From NCBI RefSeq assembly GCF_042654345.1, contig NZ_JBHSGB010000016.1, positions 1 to 64,000 on the forward strand: 64,000 nucleotides of DNA. Direction: 5' to 3'. A program made the translations under genes and the position numbers. Source of the DNA: Pararheinheimera marina (lineage in GTDB: Bacteria; Pseudomonadota; Gammaproteobacteria; Enterobacterales; Alteromonadaceae). The notes beneath the pieces are model-generated. The model saw only the letters and a list, made by a program, of their open reading frames with translations. It had not been told where the DNA came from and ran no database searches. Positions 1 through 7,751 of the stretch are shown here, in pieces (positions within the stretch are counted from its first letter, which is position 1; each line of letters starts with the position of its first letter).

Positions 1-83
1 CAAGCATCATTTTACGATGTTTTTCACTTCATTTTTTATCACCACCAGAGTCGCTTTCGCTTCACCCCGTCGGCATGGCGCGC

Positions 84-111
84 ATTATAGGGAGTTTTTG
101 GAACCGCGCAA
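84..111 (-). promoter_or_regulatory. rRNA-operon-type P1 promoter reading leftward out of the window
   Basis: On the minus strand there is a -35 TTGCGC (106-111), a 16-bp spacer and a consensus -10 TATAAT (84-89), followed by a GC-rich discriminator (GCGCGCC). A short 16-bp spacer, CTCCC just before the -10 and a GC-rich discriminator are typical of stringently controlled rrn P1 promoters. It points to the left edge, so an rRNA operon probably begins just outside the window and positions 1-77 would be its leader. No rRNA sequence itself is visible here. The rest of 1-221 holds no gene that I can support. Confidence 0.7.
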
Positions 112-221
112 CAGGGAAAACAAGAAAACTTATAAATTCGGGTTTGTTCGGATGACTTTTGAACGAAAGGTGCTTTTTTTGAACATTTCTAGCATACTCA
201 AGCCAAATTCAGGAGGTTTTT

Positions 222-755
222 ATGTCCCTACGCACTTATAAAGGTATATCCCCAACTCTTGCCGAAGCCGTCTATATAGATGAATCAGCAGTAGTGATGG
301 GCGATATTGAAATTGGCAAAGACAGCAGTATCTGGCCTTTGGTCGCCGCGCGCGGTGATGTGAACAAAATCCGCATTGGTGCACGCAGCAATATACAAGA
401 CGGTTCAGTCCTGCATGTATCCCGGCCTACCAGTAAAAATCCGCAAGGCTCTCCTCTTATTATTGGTGATGAAGTCACTGTGGGACATAAAGTCATGCTG
501 CATGGTTGCCAGTTGGGAAATAAGATTCTGGTGGGCATGGGCGCCATCGTGATGGATGAAGCCATAGTCGAAGACAATGTGATTATTGGTGCAGGTTCAT
601 TGGTGCCACCAGGCAAACGACTGGCATCCGGCTACCTCTATGTCGGTAGCCCGGTGAAGCAGGCCCGGCCACTCACAGAAGCAGAATTGAAGTTTTTACC
701 TCAGTCGGCTGAAAATTATGTTGTGTTGAAAGATGACTATTTGGCGGAAGCTTAA
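222..755 (+). CDS. yrdA: gamma-carbonic-anhydrase-like hexapeptide protein (YrdA family)
   Basis: 177 aa, a left-handed beta-helix protein built from hexapeptide repeats (VMGDIEIG, IGARSNIQ, VGHKVMLHG and others). Three histidines (H65, H89, H94) have the spacing of the zinc/iron ligands of gamma-class carbonic anhydrases. The family is trimeric and cytoplasmic; true carbonic anhydrase activity is unproven for many members. A strong AGGAGG site lies just before the ATG at 222. The stop overlaps head-on with the stop of the converging DUF1488 gene; the two share a TTAA. The neighbourhood yrdA / DUF1488-aroE matches the E. coli yrdA / yrdB-aroE order. Confidence 0.9.
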   Translation: MSLRTYKGISPTLAEAVYIDESAVVMGDIEIGKDSSIWPLVAARGDVNKIRIGARSNIQDGSVLHVSRPTSKNPQGSPLIIGDEVTVGHKVMLHGCQLGNKILVGMGAIVMDEAIVEDNVIIGAGSLVPPGKRLASGYLYVGSPVKQARPLTEAELKFLPQSAENYVVLKDDYLAEA

Positions 756-1000
756 GCTGAACCATCCAGCCTTAAAATAGCGTCCTCACCCAAAGGCTGA
801 GCATCCAGCGCAGCCTCAATTTCCTCTTCCCAGAAAAAGTAATCTTCTTTTACCTGAACCAGCCAGGCATCGGCTATCCAGCCTTCAGGCTTCTTTATAT
901 AGATGATCACTTTCAGACCTGCCTGAAGACAACTGCATTGCGCAGCCTGTTCATGCTCGTTCCAGACAAAATCGTGATTAAAGATCAGTTGCTGATTCAT
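752..1000 (-). CDS. DUF1488 family small protein (YrdB-like)
   Basis: 82 aa acidic protein starting MNQQLIF. Sequence and position resemble YrdB/DUF1488 proteins, whose function is not known to me. An open frame extends upstream to 1138, but the start at 1000 is chosen because its ATG overlaps the aroE stop as ATGA, a translational-coupling arrangement, and because upstream residues would lie inside aroE. It is the second gene of an aroE-led unit and converges on yrdA with a 4-bp overlap. Cytoplasmic; no signal peptide or membrane segment. Confidence 0.8.
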   Translation of the reverse strand: MNQQLIFNHDFVWNEHEQAAQCSCLQAGLKVIIYIKKPEGWIADAWLVQVKEDYFFWEEEIEAALDAQPLGEDAILRLDGSA

Positions 1001-1809
1001 AAGCCAAGCTCCTGACGCAGCCTCTTTAATACAGGTTCTACCTGCGGCTTTACGCCCCGCCAAATAGCGAAAGCTTCTGCCGCCTGACCCACCAACATAC
1101 CTAAACCGTCGGCACAAACTATCTGATGTTCCGCGCACCAGGCCAAAAAAGCCGTTGGTTCTTTGCCATACAGCATGTCATATGCCAACTGCGTAGCTGC
1201 CAAATGGGCTTCATCCAGTGGTGGTCGCTCCGCCGATAAACCGCTGGAGGTAGCGTTGATCACCAGATGCCAGGGCTCATGCGGAATATTCCCATAACCC
1301 GACGCACTGACGTGATGCTGAAATAGCGCAGCTATTTGCTCAGCCTTGCTGGCGGTCCTATTGGCGATATGGACTTTGCTCACTCCGGAGTCAAGCAGAG
1401 GCCCGACAACCCCGCGGGCAGCGCCTCCTGCCCCTAACACCAGCACGCTCGCATTTATCAGCGGAGCCGCCAGTCGCTGTAGGTCGGCCACCAAACCCAA
1501 ACCATCGGTATTGTCGCCACACAAGACACCTGCACTATCTATGTATAAGGTGTTTACCGCTCCCGCCTGCTTTGCTCGCGCGCTTAGTTGACCGGCCAGC
1601 GCAAATGCCTGCTCTTTAAATGGAACAGTGACGTTACCACCGCGCCCACCTGTGCGGACAAACTCAGCCCAGGATTCGGCAAAGCCATCCTGCGGTGCTA
1701 GAATGGCCTCGTAACTTAAAGATTGCCCTGTTTGTTCGGCAAACCAGCTATGGATCAGCGGTGATTTTGAATGTGCAATCGGATGCCCAAATACTGCGTA
1801 ACGGTCCAC
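997..1809 (-). CDS. aroE: shikimate dehydrogenase (NADP+)
   Basis: 270 aa. Catalyses reversible NADPH-dependent reduction of 3-dehydroshikimate to shikimate in aromatic amino acid synthesis. The substrate-binding motif HSKSPLIHSW is near the N terminus. The catalytic-lysine segment VTVPFKEQA, the DNTDGLG motif and the nucleotide-binding loop GAGGAARGV follow, and GLGMLVGQAA is near the C terminus. The start is taken as GTG at 1809 (reading VDRYAVFGHPIAHSKS) because it aligns with the usual family N terminus; the frame is open to 1881 but that would overlap the divergent globin gene. AGGA lies 4 nt upstream. Coupled to the DUF1488 gene by an ATGA overlap. Confidence 0.93.
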   Translation of the reverse strand: MDRYAVFGHPIAHSKSPLIHSWFAEQTGQSLSYEAILAPQDGFAESWAEFVRTGGRGGNVTVPFKEQAFALAGQLSARAKQAGAVNTLYIDSAGVLCGDNTDGLGLVADLQRLAAPLINASVLVLGAGGAARGVVGPLLDSGVSKVHIANRTASKAEQIAALFQHHVSASGYGNIPHEPWHLVINATSSGLSAERPPLDEAHLAATQLAYDMLYGKEPTAFLAWCAEHQIVCADGLGMLVGQAAEAFAIWRGVKPQVEPVLKRLRQELGL

Positions 1810-1818
1810 GATAATCCT

Positions 1819-2259
1819 ATGTTGAAGTTGCTGAAAAAAATGCTTAAACCCGACGATAACAAGCGTCACCCCACGCCACAAGTCACCCCTTATGAATTAA
1901 TTGGTGGCGAGGCGCCAACGCGGCGTCTGGCCAATCGATTCTACGATATTATGGCGTCAGCTCCAGAATGCGCCGAGCTTTATGCCATACATCCGTTACC
2001 ACTGGACACTATCCGGCAAAAGTTCTTCGAATTTTTATCTGGTTGGTTAGGTGGGCCTTCGTTATTCGAACAGAAATACGGTCACCCACGGCTACGGATG
2101 CGGCATATGCCTTTTACTGTGACCCCCCAGCTACGCGACCAGTGGATGTTCTGCATGAATAAAGCATTGGATGAAGTGGTGGAAGACAAACTGCTGCGCG
2201 GCGGTTTAAAAGAAGCCCTGAACCAACTGGCCAGTCATATGATCAACAGCGATAACTAA
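1819..2259 (+). CDS. group II truncated haemoglobin-like protein
   Basis: 146 aa 2-over-2 globin. Visible landmarks are a B10-type Tyr in RFYDIMA, the proximal-His segment RMRHMPF and a G8-type Trp in QWMFCMNKA, which together indicate group II (trHbO). Such proteins bind O2, NO or other ligands; the physiological role here is unknown. The start is placed at ATG 1819 (MLKLLKKML), but ATG 1840 is possible, and neither has a strong ribosome-binding site. Its start lies only 9 bp from the divergent aroE GTG, so its promoter must sit within aroE. A rho-independent terminator follows at 2263-2284. Confidence 0.85.
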   Translation: MLKLLKKMLKPDDNKRHPTPQVTPYELIGGEAPTRRLANRFYDIMASAPECAELYAIHPLPLDTIRQKFFEFLSGWLGGPSLFEQKYGHPRLRMRHMPFTVTPQLRDQWMFCMNKALDEVVEDKLLRGGLKEALNQLASHMINSDN

Positions 2260-2262
2260 AGA

Positions 2263-2284
2263 GGCGGCCCTTGCCGCCTTTTCA
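2263..2284. terminator. bidirectional terminator between globin gene and hemF
   Basis: Perfect 6-bp GGCGGC/GCCGCC stem with a 4-nt loop followed by TTTTC on the plus strand. It lies between two convergent genes. Confidence 0.8.
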
Positions 2285-2287
2285 CCT

Positions 2288-3202
2288 TTAGAGATTCAGC
2301 CAGTTTTGCGGTTTGAGGTAGCGCTCATATAACTTAGCTTCCGGCGAGCCCGCTTCAGGCTGATAGCCATATTCCCAGCGAACCAATGGCGGCATCGACA
2401 TCAGAATAGATTCGGTGCGTCCACCACTTTGCAAACCGAACAAAGTGCCTCGGTCAAATACCAGATTGAATTCAACATAGCGGCCACGGCGGTATAACTG
2501 GAATTGCCGCTGCGCTTCACCGTAAGCAGTGGTTTTGCGCTTTTGCACAATAGGGATGTAGGCCTTGCAATAGGCTTCGCCCACTGCCCGCATAAAGGCA
2601 AAGCTTTGTTCAAAGCCGGCTTCGTTCAGATCGTCAAAAAACAAACCACCAACCCCACGGGTTTCCCCGCGGTGTTTTAAATAGAAATACTCGTCACACC
2701 AGGCTTTGTATTTCAGGTAATAACCAGGGTCAAAAGCGTCACAGCTGTCTTTAGCAACCTGGTGCCAATGCAGCACATCTTCTTCAAAAGGGTAATAAGG
2801 CGTCAGGTCAAAACCACCACCGAACCACCACACCGGCGCTTCACCTTCCTTTTCTGCGATAAAAAACCGCACATTGGCGTGGCTGGTCGGTACATAAGGG
2901 TTGGACGGGTGGATCACCAAGGACACGCCCATGGCTTCAAACTTACGACCGGCCAACTCGGGTCGGTGGGCCGTCGCCGACGCAGGCATCTTGTCGCCAA
3001 ACACATGAGAGAAATTCACGCCAGCCTGCTCAAACACTGCGCCTTGCGTCAGCACCCGTGAACGGCCACCGCCGCCTTCGGCTCTGTCCCAGCTATCTTC
3101 GACAAAGTATGCCTGGCCATCGACCGCAGTGAGTTGGTCACAAATTTGTTCCTGCAACTGCAGCAGAAACTGTTTTACCTGTTGTTTGTCTACCTGTTGC
3201 AT
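2288..3202 (-). CDS. hemF: oxygen-dependent coproporphyrinogen III oxidase
   Basis: About 304 aa. Oxidatively decarboxylates coproporphyrinogen III to protoporphyrinogen IX in haem synthesis, using O2. Highly conserved family stretches are present: GGGGRSRVL, FEQAGVNFSHV, AHRPELAGRKFEAMGVSLV, WWFGGGFDLTPYYPFEED, LYRRGRYVEFNLVFDRG and GRTESILMSMPPLVRWEY. Two consecutive ATGs occur (3205 and 3202); the second has better spacing (6 nt) to AGGA. It directly follows tsaC (stop codon abutting the first ATG), so the two are probably co-transcribed. Confidence 0.96.
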   Translation of the reverse strand: MQQVDKQQVKQFLLQLQEQICDQLTAVDGQAYFVEDSWDRAEGGGGRSRVLTQGAVFEQAGVNFSHVFGDKMPASATAHRPELAGRKFEAMGVSLVIHPSNPYVPTSHANVRFFIAEKEGEAPVWWFGGGFDLTPYYPFEEDVLHWHQVAKDSCDAFDPGYYLKYKAWCDEYFYLKHRGETRGVGGLFFDDLNEAGFEQSFAFMRAVGEAYCKAYIPIVQKRKTTAYGEAQRQFQLYRRGRYVEFNLVFDRGTLFGLQSGGRTESILMSMPPLVRWEYGYQPEAGSPEAKLYERYLKPQNWLNL

Positions 3203-3205
3203 CAT

Positions 3206-3772
3206 TTATCCTGCTCTGAAAATCTGCCCACTGGCTAAATCACGAATTTCTGAAGGCGCAGTCCGGCCACCTGTCGGTGCATCAACAATCACAGCCAATT
3301 GATCTGCCAATTGCTCCGCAACTTCGTCAGTGCTGCGGCCTGGCTCCAGACCAGACAAATTAGCGCTGGTGGATGTCAGCGGCTTGCCATAAGCCAGACA
3401 CAATTGTTGCACCAACGGATGATCACTGACACGCACAGCAATAGTGCTGAACTGACCGGTCAGCCAGTCGCTGCAGCGTGATGACGCCGGTACCACCCAA
3501 GTCACGGGGCCTGGCCAACTGCCGAGCATTAGCTGACGTTGTTCATCCGTGATCTGATCGGCGGCAATATAAGGCAGTAATTGCGCAAAGTCTGCCGCAA
3601 TCAGGATTAAACCTTTGCTTTTTGGCCGCTGTTTGATCTGCAACAACAAAGCAATGGCGTCAGTATTATCAGGGTCGCAACCTACGCCAAATACGGCTTC
3701 TGTCGGATAAGCAATAACTTTGCCTTGCTGCAACGCAGCCACAGCGTCATTCAATTGGGGGTGTTTACTCAT
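3206..3772 (-). CDS. tsaC: threonylcarbamoyl-AMP synthase (TsaC/YrdC/RimN)
   Basis: About 188 aa. Makes threonylcarbamoyl-AMP from Thr, bicarbonate and ATP for t6A37 tRNA modification. Shows the SUA5/YrdC fold motifs AYPTEAVFGVGCDP, KQRPKSKGLI, SWPGPVTWV, VRVSDHP and PLTSTSANLSG. The start is uncertain: ATG at 3772 (MSKHPQ) or GTG at 3781, with no clear ribosome-binding site for either. First gene of a tsaC-hemF pair and divergent from purEK. Confidence 0.94.
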   Translation of the reverse strand: MSKHPQLNDAVAALQQGKVIAYPTEAVFGVGCDPDNTDAIALLLQIKQRPKSKGLILIAADFAQLLPYIAADQITDEQRQLMLGSWPGPVTWVVPASSRCSDWLTGQFSTIAVRVSDHPLVQQLCLAYGKPLTSTSANLSGLEPGRSTDEVAEQLADQLAVIVDAPTGGRTAPSEIRDLASGQIFRAG

Positions 3773-3789
3773 AAAGTCCACGTCTTAAG

Positions 3790-3818
3790 TTGGCCGCTAC
3801 AGGTGAGCTGGCTATAAT
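3790..3818 (+). promoter_or_regulatory. candidate sigma-70 promoter for purEK
   Basis: TTGGCC (3790-3795), a 17-bp spacer and consensus TATAAT (3813-3818), ending about 46 nt upstream of the purE ATG. No recognisable PurR palindrome was seen nearby. Confidence 0.6.
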
Positions 3819-3864
3819 AGCGCCTTTAATTATGCCAGTTCTGCAATGCTTTGAGGAAACGACA

Positions 3865-4350
3865 ATGAAAGTAGGTATTATCATGGGGTCTAAATCGGAT
3901 TGGCCGACGATGAAAAACGCCGCCGATATGCTCGACAGATTTCAAATTCCCTATGAAACAACGGTAGTTTCCGCTCACAGAACCCCGCAGTTATTGGCTG
4001 ATTATGCCGGTGCTGCAGCCAGCCGTGGTTTAAAAGTAATTATTGCAGGTGCCGGTGGTGCTGCTCACTTACCAGGTATGGCAGCTGCCTTTACCAGTCT
4101 GCCGGTTTTAGGCGTTCCAGTTCAGTCCAAAGCCCTGAAAGGCCTGGATTCGTTATTGTCTATTGTGCAAATGCCGAAAGGTGTTGCTGTGGGTACTTTG
4201 GCCATTGGTGACGCCGGAGCCGCCAACGCCGGATTATTAGCAGCTCAGATCCTCGCGACATCAGACGACACGTTGATGGCAAAAATTGATGCCTTCCGCA
4301 AAGAACAGACGGACTCTGTGCTGGCACACCCTAACCCAGCAGAGGACTAA
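3865..4350 (+). CDS. purE: N5-CAIR mutase, catalytic subunit PurE
   Basis: 161 aa. Converts N5-carboxyaminoimidazole ribonucleotide to 4-carboxy-AIR in purine synthesis, using the product of PurK. Family motifs are MGSKSDWPTM, SAHRTP (active-site His) and GAGGAAHLPGM. The start is ATG 3865 with GAGGAA upstream; the frame extends further left but the conserved N terminus (MKVGIIMGSKSD) begins here. PurK begins 3 nt after the stop, so the pair is an operon. Confidence 0.96.
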   Translation: MKVGIIMGSKSDWPTMKNAADMLDRFQIPYETTVVSAHRTPQLLADYAGAAASRGLKVIIAGAGGAAHLPGMAAAFTSLPVLGVPVQSKALKGLDSLLSIVQMPKGVAVGTLAIGDAGAANAGLLAAQILATSDDTLMAKIDAFRKEQTDSVLAHPNPAED

Positions 4351-4353
4351 CAG

Positions 4354-5505
4354 ATGAATGTGTTAGTAATGGGCGCCGGGCAACTGGCACGGATGATGGC
4401 GTTGGCAGGCGCTCCACTGAATCTGAAAGTCACCGCTTATGACGTAAATTCAGCCAAGGTGCAGCATCCTGTTACAGGAGAAATTTATCCGTTAACGCTG
4501 GAGCAAGCCGTCGCCGCCGCAGACGTGGTCAGTTCTGAATTCGAACATATTCCTTACCCGGTGCAAGCGGTCTGCGAAGCCAGCGGGAAATTTCGACCCA
4601 ACAGCACTGCAATTAAAGCAGGCGGCGACCGTCGTCAGGAAAAAGCCTTATTGGATCAGGCGGGCGTTGCCAATGCCGCTTATCGTGTTGTGCAAACCGA
4701 AAGCGAATTTTATGCTGCGCTCGAGCAACTGGGTTTGCCATTAGTGCTGAAAAGCGCCTTAGCTGGTTATGATGGCAAAGGCCAATGGCGTTTAAAGCAG
4801 CAAGCTGACGCCGCCGCCGTGTGGGCGGATATTGCCGCCTTTATGGCCGGCGCCGAACATAGTCTGCCGCAGGCCATAGTGGCTGAGCAGTTTGTTCGTT
4901 TTGACCGCGAAGTCAGCCTGGTGGGTGCTCGCAATGCCCAAGGTGAAACCGTGGTTTACCCCTTGACCGAAAACCATCATGTCAATGGCGTGCTGACAGT
5001 ATCACAAGCATTGCCTAGCAATGAGGCGTTACAAGCGCAGGCGAAACAGATGTTCGACGCCGTGGCCAACCAGCTGAGTTATGTCGGCGTACTGGCGCTG
5101 GAGTTTTTTCAGGTAGGCGATCAACTACTGGTCAACGAAATTGCACCGCGGGTGCATAACTCTGGGCACTGGACGCAACAAGGTGCAGACACTTGTCAAT
5201 TTGAAAACCACTTACGTGCAGTCTGTGGCCTGCCACTGGGTAGCACCGCGTTAGTTCGTCCGACCGTGATGGTCAACATTCTGGGGGAAGATTACGTTGA
5301 CCCGGCTGTGTTAAGTCTGCCAAGTTGCCATCTGCACTGGTACGGCAAAGGCAAAAGGCCAGGACGTAAAATGGGCCACATTAATCTTTGTGGTGACACG
5401 CCAGCCCAACTGGCGGAACGCTTTTTGGCGCTAAGTACGTTATTGCCTGAAGCTGGGTTCCCAGAAGTGGCTGACGTCGCCAAAACTCTGGCCAGCAAGG
5501 TCTGA
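4354..5505 (+). CDS. purK: N5-carboxyaminoimidazole ribonucleotide synthase
   Basis: 383 aa ATP-grasp enzyme converting AIR, ATP and bicarbonate to N5-CAIR for PurE. The N-terminal pre-ATP-grasp Rossmann part has GAGQLARMMALA. The ATP-grasp lid has LKSALAGYDGKGQW, the catalytic part EFFQVGDQLLVNEIAPRVHNSGHWT, and the C terminus GKGKRPGRKMGHIN. Its ribosome-binding site lies in the last codons of purE. Transcription ends at the hairpin at 5525-5550. Confidence 0.96.
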   Translation: MNVLVMGAGQLARMMALAGAPLNLKVTAYDVNSAKVQHPVTGEIYPLTLEQAVAAADVVSSEFEHIPYPVQAVCEASGKFRPNSTAIKAGGDRRQEKALLDQAGVANAAYRVVQTESEFYAALEQLGLPLVLKSALAGYDGKGQWRLKQQADAAAVWADIAAFMAGAEHSLPQAIVAEQFVRFDREVSLVGARNAQGETVVYPLTENHHVNGVLTVSQALPSNEALQAQAKQMFDAVANQLSYVGVLALEFFQVGDQLLVNEIAPRVHNSGHWTQQGADTCQFENHLRAVCGLPLGSTALVRPTVMVNILGEDYVDPAVLSLPSCHLHWYGKGKRPGRKMGHINLCGDTPAQLAERFLALSTLLPEAGFPEVADVAKTLASKV

Positions 5506-5524
5506 GCCAAAGCGATAAGCGATT

Positions 5525-5550
5525 AAAAAGGGCCTGGATGGCCTTTTTTA
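5525..5550. terminator. bidirectional terminator between purK and yrdD-like gene
   Basis: A GGCC/GGCC stem with a 5-nt loop is flanked by A5 and T6 tracts that extend the stem, between converging genes. It can act on both strands. Confidence 0.85.
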
Positions 5551-6093
5551 TTGGCCGCTCTGCAGCTGCTGGCATTTTTTATCCGCACAAATAAGTTTCA
5601 GTCCTGCTGCTGAGGGTTTTTCCAGTAACAGCGGAAAATGGCAGTGTTCACACTGCCCTGCAACAGGCTTGAAGTTCACCAGAAACGTGCAATCCGGATA
5701 GCGGTTGCAACCATAAAAACTTTTGCCATATTTGCTGGTCCGCTCTACCAGCTCACCCTGATGGCAAGACGGGCAAGCAACCCCGCTGGCCTGGTTTTCG
5801 TCCTGCTGATGAACCACAAAGTGGCAGGAAGGGTAATTGCTACAGCCAATGAACATGCCGTAACGGCCATTTTTAACAGCCAACGGCTGCTGACAATCCG
5901 GACAAAGTTCATTGTCCAACACTTTGACTACTGTATTTTCATGAGGATGCAACGCTTTCAGGTAATTACAGCCTGGATAGGCCGAACATCCTAAAAAGGG
6001 GCCATTTTTACCACTTTTGATCTGTAAAGGGCTGGAGCAGAGCGGACAAAGTTCTACAGCTTTTTCATGGGAAAAAAGCGCTTCTGTGGGCAT
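5548..6093 (-). CDS. topoisomerase-type zinc-finger DNA-binding protein (YrdD-like)
   Basis: 181 aa made of successive C4 zinc ribbons like those at the C terminus of topoisomerase I: CPLCSSPL...GCSAYPGC, CPDCQQPL...GCSNYPSC, CPSCHQGE...GCNRYPDC and a degenerate CEHCHFPL...CADKKC. No topoisomerase catalytic domain is present, so it is a free-standing zinc-ribbon protein of the YrdD type whose role is not established. It is the last gene of the leftward LysM-dprA-smg group. Its stop lies against the purK terminator. Confidence 0.88.
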   Translation of the reverse strand: MPTEALFSHEKAVELCPLCSSPLQIKSGKNGPFLGCSAYPGCNYLKALHPHENTVVKVLDNELCPDCQQPLAVKNGRYGMFIGCSNYPSCHFVVHQQDENQASGVACPSCHQGELVERTSKYGKSFYGCNRYPDCTFLVNFKPVAGQCEHCHFPLLLEKPSAAGLKLICADKKCQQLQSGQ

Positions 6094-6132
6094 AGTTCTT
6101 CTCCGGCATACTGAGCTGCGCGGAGTATAACC

Positions 6133-6169
6133 GAAAGCCTGAAGCCGGTGCAGATCCGGTCAGGCTTTC
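6133..6169. other. strong inverted repeat between smg and yrdD-like gene
   Basis: Perfect 10-bp arms (6133-6142 and 6160-6169) with an inner CCGG/CCGG pair form a long hairpin in the 93-bp gap. There is no T-run on either side, so it is not a classical terminator. It could stabilise or process the transcript, or be a REP-like element. Confidence 0.55.
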
Positions 6170-6186
6170 AGTCAGAAAAGCCGTCG

Positions 6187-6660
6187 CTAATGCAGAGGGC
6201 CTGTTGGTTCTTCAAAAATAAGATCTTCCATTTGAGCATAAGCATTTTCATGCCCTGGAACATTAAACAGTACCATCAGCACAACCCATTTCAGGTCATC
6301 GAGACTGACATGGTTCTGGTCAAGATCCATCACCCGGTCGAGCACCATTTCCCTGGTTGGAGCATCCAACACATTGATTTGCTCCAAAAATAACAAAAAA
6401 CCCCTACATTCGGTGTCCAGCCGGCGTTGTTCATCTACGGTGAAAATACGCACCGCATTACTGGGAGTTTTGGTCAGATAAGGTTTGACATGGCTTTCCT
6501 GCAGCTCAGACAGGCTTTCCAGCCAGCGCAGTGCCTTGAATATATCGTCATTATGAAAACCGGCGTTACTGAGTTCTTTGGTCAGGTCGGCGTGGTTAAC
6601 ATAAATCTCTGATTCGTTATGGATGTAGTTTTCGAACAGGTATATGAGGATATCAAACAT
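6187..6660 (-). CDS. smg: Smg family protein (DUF494)
   Basis: 157 aa acidic helical protein beginning MFDILIYLFENYI, the hallmark N terminus of Smg/DUF494. It sits next to dprA, as in many gammaproteobacteria. The molecular function is unknown to me. Its ATG lies 2 nt after the dprA stop, implying co-transcription and translational coupling. No signal peptide. Confidence 0.92.
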   Translation of the reverse strand: MFDILIYLFENYIHNESEIYVNHADLTKELSNAGFHNDDIFKALRWLESLSELQESHVKPYLTKTPSNAVRIFTVDEQRRLDTECRGFLLFLEQINVLDAPTREMVLDRVMDLDQNHVSLDDLKWVVLMVLFNVPGHENAYAQMEDLIFEEPTGPLH

Positions 6661-6662
6661 AG

Positions 6663-7751
6663 TCAGGCCCTCCTCACTCTGATGTAACCACCAGGTACTG
6701 CTGCCACTTCGCCGGCCAATTCCAGCTGAAGTAATTCAATAGAGACTTGCGCAACCGGTAAACCACAACGCTCGGCTATGGTATCGATAGCGGTGGCCTC
6801 ATCTCCTACGTTAGCCAACATGGCGGAGTCAAACAAGCCTATTTGGGCATTTTTTTTACTGTCCTTTTGCAGAGTTAGACCAGGTTTTTGCAAAAAGCTC
6901 CACTCTTCCAGAATATCTTTCACGCAAGTGGTTAATTTAGCACCTTGCTGGATCAGTTGATGGCAGCCGGCAGCCTGCGGATTGTAGATAGAACCGGGCA
7001 CGGCAAACAGCTCCCGTCCTTCATCGGCCGCCAGCTTGGCGCTGATCAACGAACCACTTTTCTCTGCTGCTTCCACCACCAGAGTGCCTAAACTCATGCC
7101 CACGACGATGCGGTTGCGCAGTGGGAAGTGCTCCGCTTTGGGTGGTGTGTCTGGCCAGTACTCACTGATTAACGCCCCCTGCGCGGCAATTTGCTCAGCC
7201 AACGCCTGGTGGTGCTTGGGATAAATGTGCTGCAAACCACTGCCGAGCACCGCCAAGGTTTTTCCTCCGCCAGCCAGAGCGCCCTGATGACTGCAGCCAT
7301 CAATGCCCTGAGCCATGCCACTGGTCACGATCAGACCCAGTGCTGCCAACTCAGCGCCAAACTGACGGGCAATTTGTTTCGCGGTGGCTGACGGGTGACG
7401 ACTGCCCACAATGGCAATCTGCGCCTGATCCAATAAGGCTTTGTCGCCCTGGACAAATAACAGGTAAGGTGGATTTTTAGTTTGGCGCAGTAGTTCTGGG
7501 TAGTCCGGGTCTGAATACAGCACCAAATGATGCGCATCACTTTGCGCCAGCCAGGATTCAGCCAGCTGCAACCTGGCCGGTTTGATCGACGAAAGCACAG
7601 CAATTTGTCCGGGAGTCCAGCCAAGCGCCAGCAATTGCGCGGCAGGTAACTGCACCAGCTCATCCCTGTCATAGAGTTCTAACCAGCGACCAACTTCAGG
7701 GCCGGTCAGCCCCGGTACTGCCATTAGTTTGCAAATAGTGTTGGCCGGCAT
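6663..7751 (-). CDS. dprA: DNA-processing protein DprA (Smf)
   Basis: 362 aa. Loads RecA onto incoming single-stranded DNA during natural transformation. An N-terminal SAM-like region (about 1-75) is followed by an extended Rossmann fold with IAIVGSRHPS, GLIVTSGMAQGIDG, TLAVLGSGLQHIYP, FPLRNRIVVGMS and EAAEKSGSLI, and by a C-terminal winged-helix domain (about 300-362). The start at 7751 overlaps the end of the LysM gene by 56 nt. An internal Met at 7724 would still overlap and would lose conserved N-terminal helix residues. Confidence 0.94.
   Translation of the reverse strand: MPANTICKLMAVPGLTGPEVGRWLELYDRDELVQLPAAQLLALGWTPGQIAVLSSIKPARLQLAESWLAQSDAHHLVLYSDPDYPELLRQTKNPPYLLFVQGDKALLDQAQIAIVGSRHPSATAKQIARQFGAELAALGLIVTSGMAQGIDGCSHQGALAGGGKTLAVLGSGLQHIYPKHHQALAEQIAAQGALISEYWPDTPPKAEHFPLRNRIVVGMSLGTLVVEAAEKSGSLISAKLAADEGRELFAVPGSIYNPQAAGCHQLIQQGAKLTTCVKDILEEWSFLQKPGLTLQKDSKKNAQIGLFDSAMLANVGDEATAIDTIAERCGLPVAQVSIELLQLELAGEVAAVPGGYIRVRRA

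Noticed and set aside
17..241. 74-codon frame at the left edge
   Set aside because: It runs through the rRNA-type promoter region and overlaps yrdA's start, with no ribosome-binding site.
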